This document shows, piece by piece, positions 1 through 11,089 of a DNA stretch of 64,000 nucleotides; the stretch's first letter is position 1; the number at the start of each line of letters is the position of its first letter. The notes beneath the pieces were generated by a model that saw nothing but the letters and a program-made list of their open reading frames with translations, had not been told where the DNA came from and ran no database searches. A program made the translations under genes and the position numbers. The DNA is taken from assembly GCA_015680905.1 (NCBI GenBank), contig CM027385.1, positions 21,768,501 to 21,832,500 of the forward strand, written 5' to 3'. The DNA is from Coptis chinensis. Taxonomy: Eukaryota; Streptophyta; Magnoliopsida; Ranunculales; Ranunculaceae.

Positions 1-1758
1 TGCTTATCAGGTCCACTCCTGGGTCTTCTCTTGCCTATCGTCCACTTCGGTGACTCCAACCCCGGAAACATGATCTCTTCTACTAACCTCTTCACATGAA
101 CTTTTGGATTCCCTATCTAATAGTCACCCCCCTTCCTTACTGACTAAGGTTAAGGTAGTGTCAACCAAAAGCGCAAGAAATCAAATGTTTTCCTAATGGT
201 TTTTAATGAAACTATGCTAATGAAGTGATAAATAAGATTTTAGTGATCAAGAAGCTGAAGTTCAAATTCCTAGTTAGGACCAGTTTTCTATTAGCGAGTA
301 CACTTCCTATGTTGATTGCTTCAAAATATTGCTTTTGAAGTGATCATTGCTGTTGAACAGCACCAAAACAGAAGCAAAGAAGAGAGGTTTCATGATCCAC
401 CTTCTACCACCCTCCCCAAAACCCAGCTTCTAATGCCTTACCTATTCCTGACATCATATATAAACGCACATCACAAGGTATTTGCCGACCTAGAACTAGG
501 TCTAACGGCCCTAGAATTCACTTTAGAAATGACTTTACCAGTACAACACTAGATGCCCGACACATAATACCTTCAAAGCCTTACAGCAGCATAAATGAGC
601 AAATAAAAATACATTGTAGCCTTAGTATCCCTCGCTGTGTTCAAAATATACATCCACACCATCCTAATGACCATCCATCATGTCTTTAATAACTTAATAA
701 GGAATTCCAATCTCAACCCCCAAAACTAATTGTCAACAGAACTTCTCCTCACCAATGGGCTCACTAAATATAATGGCGCCACCTCCATCCTAGGTTATAT
801 CTTATATAATATTAGCTAACAATCTAAACTCTGATTTCTCAAATAGACCATAGCTTGTAATTAGCAACTTTAAGTAGTGTAAGTAAACAATGTAAGTTAA
901 TTAGTCTCCGAATTCTTTCATTCCATAAGCAAACATAAATTCACAAATAAAAACAAATAAAATGAGGTAAGAAATAAAATCAAACCTAATTCATTGAGCA
1001 ATTCATATTTAGTAGAAGGATCTTCTCTAGTAATACTATTAGGAATAGAACAATCCAATTTGAAAAATTCTAACCGTATCTGTAAAGAAAATAGACTTAT
1101 TATGTTTCGTTTTTTTGTGAACGTGATAGTAAAGACATTGTAACCGTTTCATTCTTCAGGATCATTGTAAAATTATTTACAGAAGAAAAAAGAAAAAATG
1201 TAGGCTTTTATCTGAACGACCTATTTTACCTTTTTACTATGCATATTCCTAGTATTTCTTTTGATTTAATTGTAAAACATGTTTAGAATAAACTTCATGT
1301 AGGAGCATCCAACCAAATAACTGTCTCCTTATCTCAGTCAATCGACCTTCAGCAGATGGTTTACACATTAAGTAACTCTTGTTCTTTTTGTATAAGCGTC
1401 TATGCGTACACAGGGTTATGTTCCAAACACTTTCTTTTTCTTTTGGGAGACGTCCTTGGTGATAGTGGTTTCTTTTTTCGTTTACTTACACAGTCTCATT
1501 GTCACGCTAGTAGGTCACTTGTCGTACATCGTACCTACTTTATCATTATATGATATTCTTGTGGTTTATAATTCCCATTCTGTTCGTACAAGGGGGTGGG
1601 GGGGATAAGGCAATTTTCCTAATGTTTTATCCTCTCCGCTAAATCTGCCACAACAAAACCACTCCCATGGTGTACTCCATTCTTCGAAAATCAATGTATA
1701 CACGTTAATGACGAGATGAGACGAGACGTGACAAAAAAATGTCTAAAAGTTATATCTC
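1..1758. other. No recognisable gene
   Basis: AT-rich sequence with only short chance open frames. No motif, repeat or splice structure was recognised. It lies downstream of the minus-strand Hsp70 remnant. Confidence 0.5.
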
Positions 1759-2614
1759 TCACTTGCTGTCAGTAAAGTCGGCATCAATTACATCACCATC
1801 AGGGCCCTTGTCAGCTGATCCTGAAGATCATGAAGGCCCATCATCAGTGCCAGGTGCAGCACCAGGAGCACTACCTGTGGCACCAGGTTGGTTATAAAGG
1901 GACTGACCAAGTTGCATGACTTCCTGGTTGAGGGTTGGCATGGCATCCTTGATGGCTTGTGTTGAGCCCCCAGAGATGGCTTCCTTAAGTTCTCCAAGCT
2001 TAGCTTCAACCTTCTCTTTGACTGGCGCAGGGACCTTGTCGCCCAACTCCTTGAGCTACTTCTCTGTCTGTAGACAACAGAATCTGCTTGGTTCTTTGTA
2101 TCTATGGCGTCTCTCTTCTCCTTGTCCTCCTTCACAAACTTCTCTGCCTCGCTTACCATCCTTTGCACCTCATCATTAGGCAAAGTACTAGCACCAGTAA
2201 TAGTGATGTCCTGCTTCTTCCCTGTGCCCTTGTCAACAGCAGTAATGGAAAGAATACCATTTGCATCAATGTCAAATTTAACTTCAATTTGAGGGACACC
2301 ACGTGGAGCTGGTGGAATACCATCCAACTGGACTCCTAACAACTCTATAAGAAACCTGTTTGGACTCCTCATCAACTTCACTCATTTTCCTACCAATAAA
2401 TCTCTTCACACTAAAAAAAAGTATTCTCAGGATTAACAACCGCTTGTCTTTTCGTAATCTGCCCAATAAGTCTATCCCCATTCTTAGTATACGCGACAAC
2501 AGATGGCGTAGTCCGTTGACCTTCCGCGTTAGTTACAATTGTTGGTTTCCCACCTTCCATTGCTGCTACTGCTGAATTCGTTGTCCCCAAATCTATTCTA
2601 GGTAAGAGCAGATC
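1759..2614 (-). pseudogene. Chloroplast-type Hsp70 pseudogene, internally deleted
   Basis: The intact protein would be a stromal (DnaK-like) ATP-dependent chaperone. Read on the minus strand, the first part (about 2614 to 2350) gives the start of the ATPase domain, with [18 protein letters not shown] and then [20 protein letters not shown]. The reading then jumps straight to the substrate-binding domain ([20 protein letters not shown]), followed by the C-terminal lid and the tail [12 protein letters not shown] typical of plastid Hsp70, with its stop at 1759-1761. Roughly 400 codons between these parts are absent, covering most of the ATPase domain. The remaining frame is also broken: there is a frame change near 2050 and an in-frame stop after DDGPS. 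No transit peptide is visible; a possible splice acceptor just before IDLGTT suggests a duplicated gene fragment rather than a spliced retrocopy. Family identity is near certain. It cannot make a working chaperone. Confidence 0.93.
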
Positions 2615-2681
2615 CTAAACTATAAAATCAGATCCTGCAACTTCAAACATATCCTAAACTATAAAATCTTGATGGCACAAC

Positions 2682-3111
2682 CATAGTACAAAATATCCCG
2701 ATATATCGCGATATTTGGGGATATCTATCCCGATTTCAGAAAAAGATATATAAATATCACGATATGTTAAGAGATATATATGACTGCAAATATCGGTGAT
2801 ATTTTGACGATATTTGCAATATTTGTGATATTTGGGAATATTTTGCGATATTTGGAGATATTTAACGATATTTTGTGTATATAACAATTTTATTTAATAT
2901 TTACCATTATATTTTAAATAAATATAAATAATGTATCATGATATATCAAGAAATATTCACAATATCCACGATATTTTAGATATTTTAGATATATCCACGA
3001 TATTTGCATGTGAAACAATATCAAATATCCCCAAAGAGAGGGATATATCCACGATACATATCCAGAAATTGAGTATCGATAAATACCCATACCCTGATAT
3101 TTTGTACTATG
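2682..3111 (+). mobile_element. hAT-type MITE, copy 1
   Basis: A 430-bp non-coding element bounded by inverted repeats CATAGTACAAAATATC (left) and its complement (right). It is flanked on both sides by a perfect 8-bp direct repeat, GGCACAAC, and an 8-bp target duplication is the hallmark of the hAT superfamily. The interior is packed with GATAT/ATATC words in both orientations, so the strand could fold into a long imperfect hairpin. No coding capacity. A second full copy is at 9388-9766 and a fragment at 50819-50883. Confidence 0.88.
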
Positions 3112-3590
3112 GGCACAACAACCCAATACATCTAAACAAACAAGAACAGATCTGAAAGTGCATAAACACAATGGAATAACAGCTGTAGTCATAGGAACCA
3201 AATTGGACAACACTCAAAACAAAAAAAACATAAACTATAGCAGGCTGAAATTACTCGTAACTTAGCAGGCAGTCCTGTACTAAACCAGTAGGAGTTATAA
3301 GGCAAGGTTGGTACCATTGGAAAGCATGAGAAGTCTATTTTTAGGAACAACAAATGGTTTGTAAAACAGAGGAGTGAGCAGAAAGTTATGTACAATCTAC
3401 CGACGCATGGTAGAACCAACTAACCTAAACAATAATGATCGAAACACAACTTACAAGGAGGATTTTCTCTTCTACTTATTTAACTTGCTGAATCTAAGAA
3501 AACTACAAGGCTCTCTTGTGCTATTTTGTTTAAAGTTCGATCTTTGTCCCTTTCACACCAAGTCACCCATCAATATTGAGAAAACGGTGA
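3112..3590. other. No recognisable gene
   Basis: Between the MITE and the cold-shock reading frame only short unsupported open frames are present. Confidence 0.4.
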
Positions 3591-4379
3591 GTGCTTAAAA
3601 AATTTGGTTCTAGTTTTCAGGACGTCAAAGATTATCAAGAGATTGATTTTCTATTAGTTGCATGCATCTTGATCTTGAATAAAGTTAATATGCAGATGCT
3701 TCTTGAGAAAAATTATTGTCAAGTGTTTCTCGTAAAAATTATTATTGTTTTAAACTTTTGTTCACAAAATTACGAACGTCCAGAGAAAACATGGAGGGAA
3801 CAGAGAGAATGTTTCAAACAAGGGAAAATGGCACAAATACCAGCATCAAAACATCACGAGACTATTCCCTTAGTGGCACCAACCACACATCCAACGCTGA
3901 CTCATTCAGAACCCCTGAATAGTGGCAATGTTTCTACACGCACAAACTCATGTTTAAACACTCCCCATGCTTTCTATAACAAGGGAAGGGATGTGTTGCG
4001 TTTAAGGTCTATGGTTCTGGATAGACCAAGGGTGCCGGGAGAGAGGTTGACTGGAACTGTGAAGTGGTTCAACAGCCTCAGGGGTTATGGGTTCATCACT
4101 CCTTCCAGTGGCGGCGAAGATGTGTTTGTCCATTATTCATCAATCAAATCCAAGGTATTCAAAAGTCTCAGTCCAGATGAAGATGTGGAATTTCAAATTG
4201 GAATGGGATACGATGGGAGGGACAGAGCTGTTGATGTGAGTGTTCTGGGTCGAGATGATGGTGGTGGTCATACTAACAGTGGATTCTGCAATCAAGGAAC
4301 AACTAGAAGGTTCAACTGAAGTGGTTGCTGCTATCAATGCGGAGGGGAAGGACATTTTGCAAGGGAATGCCCTAATTAG
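3591..4379 (+). pseudogene. Cold-shock-domain / CCHC zinc-knuckle protein, interrupted by one stop
   Basis: Plant proteins of this type bind RNA and single-stranded nucleic acid as chaperones. A single cold-shock domain starts near 4041 (GERLTGTVKWFNS) with RNP1-like RGYGFITP and RNP2-like DVFVHYSSI, and ends around VDVSVLGRD. A short glycine-rich piece follows, then an in-frame TGA at 4317-4319. The same frame continues with a CCHC zinc knuckle (CYQCGGEGHFARECPN, pattern C-x2-C-x4-H-x4-C) and ends at TAG 4377-4379. Normal family members join these two parts by a long glycine-rich linker, so this copy is short as well as interrupted. The frame is open from 3591, but only the part from Met 4011 resembles the family; Met 3828 is another possible start. 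A20 lies 213 bp downstream, compatible with a retroposed copy. It may be a pseudogene, or may still give a domain-only protein. Confidence 0.8.
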
Positions 4380-4591
4380 GAATTTCAGCAATGAACTAAA
4401 AACAAGGTAAATATCTTTTTCTTTTAATTTCTTTGTTTTGTACTGGTTTTAGATGTAGTTAAGACGTTTGATGAGTCGGTGTGCCAATACCATAAGTGGT
4501 TAAGACTGACCCTGTGATTGTAAATCCTTCTTATGACAGAGTTCAACCTTGACACTGGATCATCTAGAACATTGACATGATTTCAAATTCT

Positions 4592-4611
4592 AAAAAAAAA
4601 AAAAAAAAAAA
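4592..4611. repeat. A20 homopolymer
   Basis: An uninterrupted run of 20 A residues downstream of the cold-shock gene. It could be a retroposition tail. No matching target duplication upstream was identified. Confidence 0.7.
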
Positions 4612-6040
4612 GGTCATACATTCATACCATCTGAATAGGTTTTGGTCCTGTCAAGTGAAACTGGTGGTTGCATAATATTGATTCTACAGTTTGATCATTG
4701 TGAGCTTGTTTTCAATTTCTTGATCTACGAGTAATTATGTATGATCGAACAGATTAAGGCATATTTTGTCTGGTTGTTTCTGTTTCAAGGAGATCACAAT
4801 TTCAAGTCATCCTAGTGTTGCTATGAGGGTTGGAGGTTGGATATAGCAATCCAAACTGTTTGTGTATGTGTTCCTACTTGTGTGTTGGGTGTGCGGGTGT
4901 CCCCGTTTGTGAAAGATTGGTTACACCAATGCTTCTTGTCTTCTATAAAAACTCTATTTAGTAACTAATTTCAATTTTTAATAAATTACAATTGTTAATT
5001 CACATCCAAATATAATGGCATGATGACATAATTATACTTACATATTTGTCAACAGTAAAATTTGTCCTGTGAGAGACCTTAAGCCATTTCTATATTTCTG
5101 CTGTTTGATGGAGATGTTATCCAGTACTTCAACACTTAACAGTTCAACCTCCATGTCAAATACGCATGCTACTTTTAATTATAAACCCATCAATTCATAC
5201 TGAACTCTAATTCAACACATCTGAAATATCTTAGGGTACACTTCTAATTCATTCTTCACACAAAACCTTGCATTTGCAGTTCCAAACCATACTATCATAC
5301 TTTATTCAAATGTAATTAATATCAATTTCAATAATCATTAGGTCACTTCAAGTCCGAATAAAAAACTACAATGTATAAAATTACACAAACCAACAAACCC
5401 AACACATGTTAACAAGAAGCACAACCATCAACCAATATAAACAGACCAATTCAACAAGTAAAACTCAAAATACATAAAGCGAACAAAAAAGTATCTTCAG
5501 AGTACATGAAAACACCATACTTTTCTTATTACTAAGCGAAACTAGGAAAAAAAAATTACCTGAGCTGATAGCTACCGCTTGCAGAGTCCTTTCACTAATA
5601 AATTAACAATAAAAAATAAATTAGATCTTTTGTTCCAGAAAAAAAATTGAAACTTTTATCTCTAAAGTTTGATTGATAATTCTTTTGTCTCTACAAACAA
5701 GAAACATAAAAGAAAAATCATAACTTTACTATTTTATATTTCTTTTTTTCATAACAAAATTCAGTGAACGACTTTTACTCGATAACTTACTAAAGATTTC
5801 CCTTCCCTCAATGAAGGAAGAAGGAAATGAAGCACCTACACCAAAACTTTAGCTTTAACAATTGAACTTGAAAAAATTAGAGAATATTAGAAAGGGGAAG
5901 AAGAAGAATAATCAAAAAATGAAAGAAGAATAATTACAAGAGAAAAGTACCTGGAGAGAGAATGGAGAACGAGAGTTAGAGCCGTTCTATTGTATTTGTG
6001 TTTTGGGTGTTTTTTCTCCTGATAATAATTTTCGCAAAAA
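4612..6040. other. No recognisable gene
   Basis: AT-rich, with many short runs of A and T and no supportable exon. Part of it may belong to the CACTA element that ends at 6462, whose left end was not found. Confidence 0.4.
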
Positions 6041-6462
6041 AAAAGTGGTTCTTCCCTCTCTATTTTTCGTGAAAAATCAAACTTTGGCGGTGGTTATAAT
6101 CAGAATCCCGCGAAATCGAAAACATAAATCCCGACATTTTAAAACGTCAGGATATATATCACTATTTCCTACGATTCATACAAGCGTCGCCAGTTTAAAA
6201 CAATTAGTGGCGAAATCAAGCATCGCCATATGTACGTGCTTATTTCCTACGTTGTTATCGTCGGCAGTGCACTGTTTCAAATATAAAAAGAATAATTTGG
6301 CATAATAATTAATTTATAGCACTATTTCCGACGAAAAAAACGTTGCCAATACCCATTTTAACATTTAAAACCAACAGATTAGTAGCGACGATTTAAACGT
6401 GCCAATAGCTATGTTTTGGGAACGAAATAAAAACGTCGGTAAAAACCCTGTTTCTTGTAGTG
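6041..6462. mobile_element. Right end of a CACTA (En/Spm-type) transposon
   Basis: The stretch ends in GTTTCTTGTAGTG, the complement of the CACTACAAGAAAC terminus typical of plant CACTA elements. The preceding 400 bp carry scattered short words of the CGTCG/CGACG and CGTCGCCA type in both orientations, as expected of subterminal transposase-binding repeats. No matching left end and no transposase were recognised, so this is a non-autonomous or left-truncated copy. The left coordinate given is only where the subterminal words begin. Confidence 0.65.
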
Positions 6463-8631
6463 GCACCTATTTAATCTGGCTTCTATTTCCTTTAGTATTA
6501 CAAAATCATCCATATGTAGTTGCTATAAGAATGTAAATTTTTGTTTGTCAACTACCTAAGAGTTTAAGCTCCATATGATAGCTGCTCTAGCTGTTTCCTT
6601 ATAGCTCTATTTCTAAAAAAATTGTTAGCTCAATTACACATTACAAAGCTCACTCTTTGCAGTTTCTTCTCTTCGAACTAAATTATATTTAGCTAATCTA
6701 TTTGATTATATTTTGTTTTTTTCAGTATCATTCTTTATGTTTCCTTTTCCAACATTTTCCTTTCCTATTGGTCATCCTCATGCTTAAAAAGTGGGGCACA
6801 CATTGACTAAATAGATGGAATAAGCGTACATGATATTAGATAACAGGAAAGGGAATGTTGGTTGATAGTGTATAGTATGTGTCGGCAGCTCTCTTTTCAG
6901 TCTTTTGTTAGAGATTGGTGTAATAAGAACCTCAAATGTGTTAAAATGTTTGTGGTGTGATATTTTAAAGTGATTTCAGTTTGCAGCTGAAAGGAAACGC
7001 AGGGCTGAGTAGCCGCTGCCCAGAGTAATGGGGCTCCTGCTGTAAGTTTGAATTTTATTCTTGATTGTTGTGGATCATGTTATTATTACTTTTTGGTGTT
7101 TTTCTTTGTCCTTTAACAAAGACATGCTTGTGTAGTGAATTGGTTTTTAATATGAATTTGGATCATTCTTATATAATATGGATTTTAGTTAGTGAACTTA
7201 GTGGCGACTCGGGTACTTTTGTTTATAAGTCTTGATTGTTGTGGATCATGTTATTTTTATTTATTTATTTATTTTTCCTATTGGTTATATAATTAAAAGT
7301 ACTTAATTGGATTTGTATCCAACATAACTAGTCATGTAGGAGGCATTGGGTCTTAATGGTTCTTGACATACCATCAATGGAAGTGTACTGGTTAGACTCT
7401 TTAAAAGATTTTTGAGGGCCGTCGAATCCAACTTTTAAATTATTAGGAAACACGTGAGTTTAGTCTTTATTTATTGTATTTTTCATTGTATATTTGATTC
7501 TATCTTGAAAATAATCAGAATAAAACAAATGCATTTTCAGTGCGATCAAGACATCAAATATGTCCAAAGGAAAGAGAAAGATGAATCCAAATCCAAATTG
7601 GAACTATGTGATAATAAGCTTAGTTTCTTTAGAATACAATACAAAATATCTTCCAATTTGTGTATGTGTTAATGCAAGTATTAATTGTGTGTAGTGCCCA
7701 CAACAACAAGGGGGGATTGTATGCGAATATTATGTATTGTGCTTTATGCGAGATTTAGTAAAGGACCCTGGTCCACCACTCAAAAAGAAGGTGACTATAA
7801 AGTAGCATTATTTTTCATATAGTCTTAGCTAGCTTATAAATTGGTGCATGTGTAAATATGGTAGGCAATGCATTGCTTGTATTATTTATTTTCCAAATAT
7901 TTATAATATATTTTTCGTCGAACAGGTTTTGAAGTTCTCTAGCAAGAACAGTTACACCACTGAAATAGATGAAGTTCATCTTGAATTCATCGGCTTTATC
8001 CAACAATTTATCTGAGTAGTTAATTTGGGTAAGTGGGTTTCCATATTTTCCCTTTCTTTATGTCTATTTATTTTTTTTATCGATTTTTTTTTTCTTACTT
8101 GTGCAATATACCCTTTTTGATTCATTTGTATTTTAATTTTATATACTAGTCATAATGGAATGACGACTTCATGATATGATGCAGGTGCATAGATCGATTA
8201 ACAAATGAATAGATGGCAGCTAGGTTTTTTGGTGTTGGAAGTGCGCATAACAAGCTAAGATATTGCTAGGATAGTGTTGGCGTCATGTAGTTTTTTTTTT
8301 TTTTTTTTTTTTGATTATTTTAGTATGGGAATGACTTATTTTGTTGGGAGTCAAACTGGATAATAGATACTAGGTTTGATCTATGAAATTAATAGAAGAT
8401 AATTGTTTTGAATGTTGTTTCTTTTTTCCCGTGTGGATGTTGTTTCTATATCCTAAACCAGGTTAAAATGATTTTGGTTGTGATGTTTTGATAAATGTAT
8501 ATGGATGTTGTTTATGTCATAAAGTAAGTTAATGAGATTTTTGGTTATGAATTATAGGATGCAGGTTGATAAATGAATACGATCAAATATAAAAATGAGA
8601 AAATGTTTAAAAAAATAAATTATTTTCATTT
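6463..8631. other. Intergenic, no supportable gene
   Basis: Low-complexity AT-rich DNA. It contains a 25-bp exact direct repeat (7060-7084 and 7231-7255) and a run of T near 8291-8312. A short exon-like patch near 6978-7012 bounded by AG was considered but has too little sequence to assign. Confidence 0.4.
7060..7255. repeat. Pair of 25-bp direct repeats
   Basis: Two identical 25-bp stretches, CTTGATTGTTGTGGATCATG followed by TTATT, lie at 7060-7084 and 7231-7255, 171 bp apart. The intervening sequence is not repeated. Origin unknown. Confidence 0.7.
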
Positions 8632-9349
8632 GTCTCACTTTCGGAAAAAGTGACATAATATCTATTAAAAGTGACACAACTGACCACTCTTATGTGTCGC
8701 TTTCTTTTTCATACGAGTTACATGGAGTTGATTTCCAAAAGTGACACAAGAAGTGGGGGGCTTATGTGTCGCTTTTGACGTACTTGTGTCATGCTCTGGT
8801 CCAAAAGTGACACAACTAGTATATTTAATGTGTCACTTCCAAAAGTGACACAACTAGTAATCTTAATGTGTCACTTTTGACGTATTTATATCTCGCTCTA
8901 GTCCAAAAGTGACACAACTAGTATACTTAATGTGTCACTTTTGACGTACTTGTGTCTCACTCTTGTCCAAAAGTGACACAACTAGTATACTTAATGTGTC
9001 ACTTTTGACGTCTTACGTCTTTACTTTGGTGCAAAAAGTGGCCTTGGTAGTATCTTAATGTGTCACTTTTTGGCGAAATTATGTCCCACTGTAGTCCAAA
9101 ACGGATGCAACTAGTGTCACTTTTGACAAGCACTGTGACACTCTTTCTTAAAAGTGACACAGGAGGCTATTCTTAAGTGTCACTTTTATTAACAAAAAGA
9201 AACACATTTAGTAAGGCTTTTGTGTCACTTTTGGTAGAAATTTATGTGTCAGGGGCTTATAGGTCACTTCAGAATTAGTTTCAAAAGTGACACAAATGAC
9301 TTCTTGTGTCACGCAAAAAGTGACACAGAAAGCCTTTCTTTTAGTAGCG
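8632..9349. mobile_element. CACTA-like subterminal repeat block
   Basis: About 720 bp dominated by AAAAGTGACACAA and its complement in alternating orientation, often as tandem blocks of roughly 60 bp that include ACTAGTATACTTAATGTGTC. The block stops at CCTTTCTTTTAGTAGCG, which resembles a degenerate complement of the CACTACTAGAAA-type terminus. Dense two-way repeats next to such an end fit the subterminal region of a CACTA transposon, of a different family from the one ending at 6462. No transposase or opposite end was seen. Confidence 0.5.
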
Positions 9350-10245
9350 CGAATTATGAACATGGATTATTCATACCTATTTGGGAGCATAGTACAAAAT
9401 ATCCCGATATATCGCGATATTTTGGGATATCTATCCAGATTTCAAAGAAAGATATATAAATATCACGATATGTTCAGAGATATATACGACTGTAAATATC
9501 GGTGATATTTCGATGATATTTGTGATATTTATGATATTTGGGGATATTTTGTGTATATAACAATTTTATTTAATATTTACCATTATATTTCAAATAAATA
9601 TAAATAATGTATCATGATATATTAAGAAATATCTACAATATCCACGATTCCACGATATTTGCATGTGAAACAATGTCAAATATCACCAAAGAGGGAGATA
9701 TATCCACGATACATATCCAGAAATTGAATATCGATAAATACCCATATCCTGATATTTTGTACTATGTTTGGGAGTACGAAAAATCATTGTTCATATATCA
9801 ACAGTGTTCATACATCAAACATGAACAATCATTGTTCATGACTACTTTTAAATTTTTTTAAATTGGTAGGTATGAACATTGATTGTTCATAGTCCTTGGG
9901 TATGAACATTCAATGTTCATAGTCCTCTGGGTATGAACATTAATTGGATATGAACATTCGATGTTCATTGTCCTTTGGGTATGAACATTCAATGTTCATA
10001 GTTCTTCATAGTTCTTGGGTATGAACATTGATTGGATATGAACATTCAATGTTCATAGTCTTTGGGTATGAACATTGAATGTTCATAGTCCTTTTGGTAT
10101 GAACATTCAATGTTCATACATTAATATATTTTATAAGGTACATTCATCTATTTGGATATGAACAATCATTGTTCATACACCAGTAGAAGGTATGAACACT
10201 CATTGTTCATACACCAGCAGAAGGTATGAACACTTATTGTTCATA
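9350..10245. repeat. Cluster of palindromic ATGAACATTCAATGTTCAT units
   Basis: About eleven units, mostly at 9815-10240 and spaced roughly 30-50 bp, each carry a near-perfect palindrome of the form ATGAACA-TTCA-TGTTCAT. They are separated by spacers such as AGTCCTTGGGT or ACACCAGTAGAAGG. A weaker unit lies at 9355-9375, left of the inserted hAT MITE, so the MITE appears to have landed inside or at the edge of the cluster. No coding capacity was seen. Confidence 0.75.
9388..9766 (+). mobile_element. hAT-type MITE, copy 2
   Basis: A 379-bp copy of the element at 2682-3111 in the same orientation, with the same CATAGTACAAAATATC inverted ends. It is flanked by a perfect 8-bp duplication TTTGGGAG (9380-9387 and 9767-9774). 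It is about 50 bp shorter than copy 1 because GATAT-rich stretches in both halves are shorter. The two copies otherwise align closely, suggesting a fairly recent family. Confidence 0.9.
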
Positions 10246-11089
10246 ATAAAATGACAGAAAGGGTAAAATCGGAAAATATTTATTTTAAATCTGAGTCATT
10301 TGTCCTTGGGGGTTATTTTCACAGAAGGGTATAAATGACATTTAAAAAAATGTAAAAAGGCGGGGTCAACTTATTTTGTCCTTGAGGGTTCCTAATTTTG
10401 AAACGGAAAATGCCTGGATCGGACGTTGACTTAATCTTTAGGACAACTGAACCCGTTGAATCTACTAGACAAATTTTATTTTACTGTCGGACGTGGTCCC
10501 CACTAGAAGATAGTATGTAGTACCCATAATACCCTTCCAAATATTAGTTATTTTTATTTCAAAAAAATGAAATTAACATAATAGGAATTTACATATAAAC
10601 CCTTGAACATCTCCCACCCTCTAGTCACCTCTCTTACATCAGAAGTTTTTTTCTCTCTCCTATTCATACCCAAACTAGATGTCTCTTTTTCTCTCTCAAC
10701 AACATTCACTCCTGAGTACACAGTCTCTAATGAAAACTTCATTTCTTCTCGCCCAATTTCCTTCCCCCCCTCTTTTTTTCCTCCATTTCTACTCTGATAA
10801 GATACTTTACCTTTCATTCTAAAGTTTTTCATCTAAGAAAATCAGTTGGAGAAGCACTACAGGTAACCGTGTGCTTGATAATAGGCTAAAATTATTGTTT
10901 ACATTTAAGTTGATTACGGTAAATGATTCTGTTACATTCGAGTTAAATGTCAGTTTAATAACAACATCCTAAATGTCCTAAGTCACTTTGATCATTGGAT
11001 TCTTTCCACATGTTGTAAAAGTAAAGCAAAATAGGGATGAAAACCATATTAACCGTGTATTTTCAAGTTATCCAAATTTGAATTTTATA
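10246..11089. other. No recognisable gene
   Basis: Includes a pyrimidine-rich stretch (about 10600-10810) and AT-rich flanks. A plus-strand open frame here is serine/phenylalanine-rich low complexity and is not supported. Confidence 0.4.

Noticed and set aside
2654-3213. Ile/Tyr-rich open frames
   Set aside because: Chance frames created by GATAT repeats of the hAT MITE.
6978-7041. Possible terminal exon (AAERKRRAE then stop)
   Set aside because: Too short to identify and no supporting neighbouring exon.
9815-10240. CRISPR-like appearance (regular palindromic repeats with spacers)
   Set aside because: Plant nuclear context, irregular spacing, repeats not conserved as a direct unit, no cas genes.
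10603-10797. Ser/Phe-rich open frame
   Set aside because: Pyrimidine-rich low-complexity sequence.
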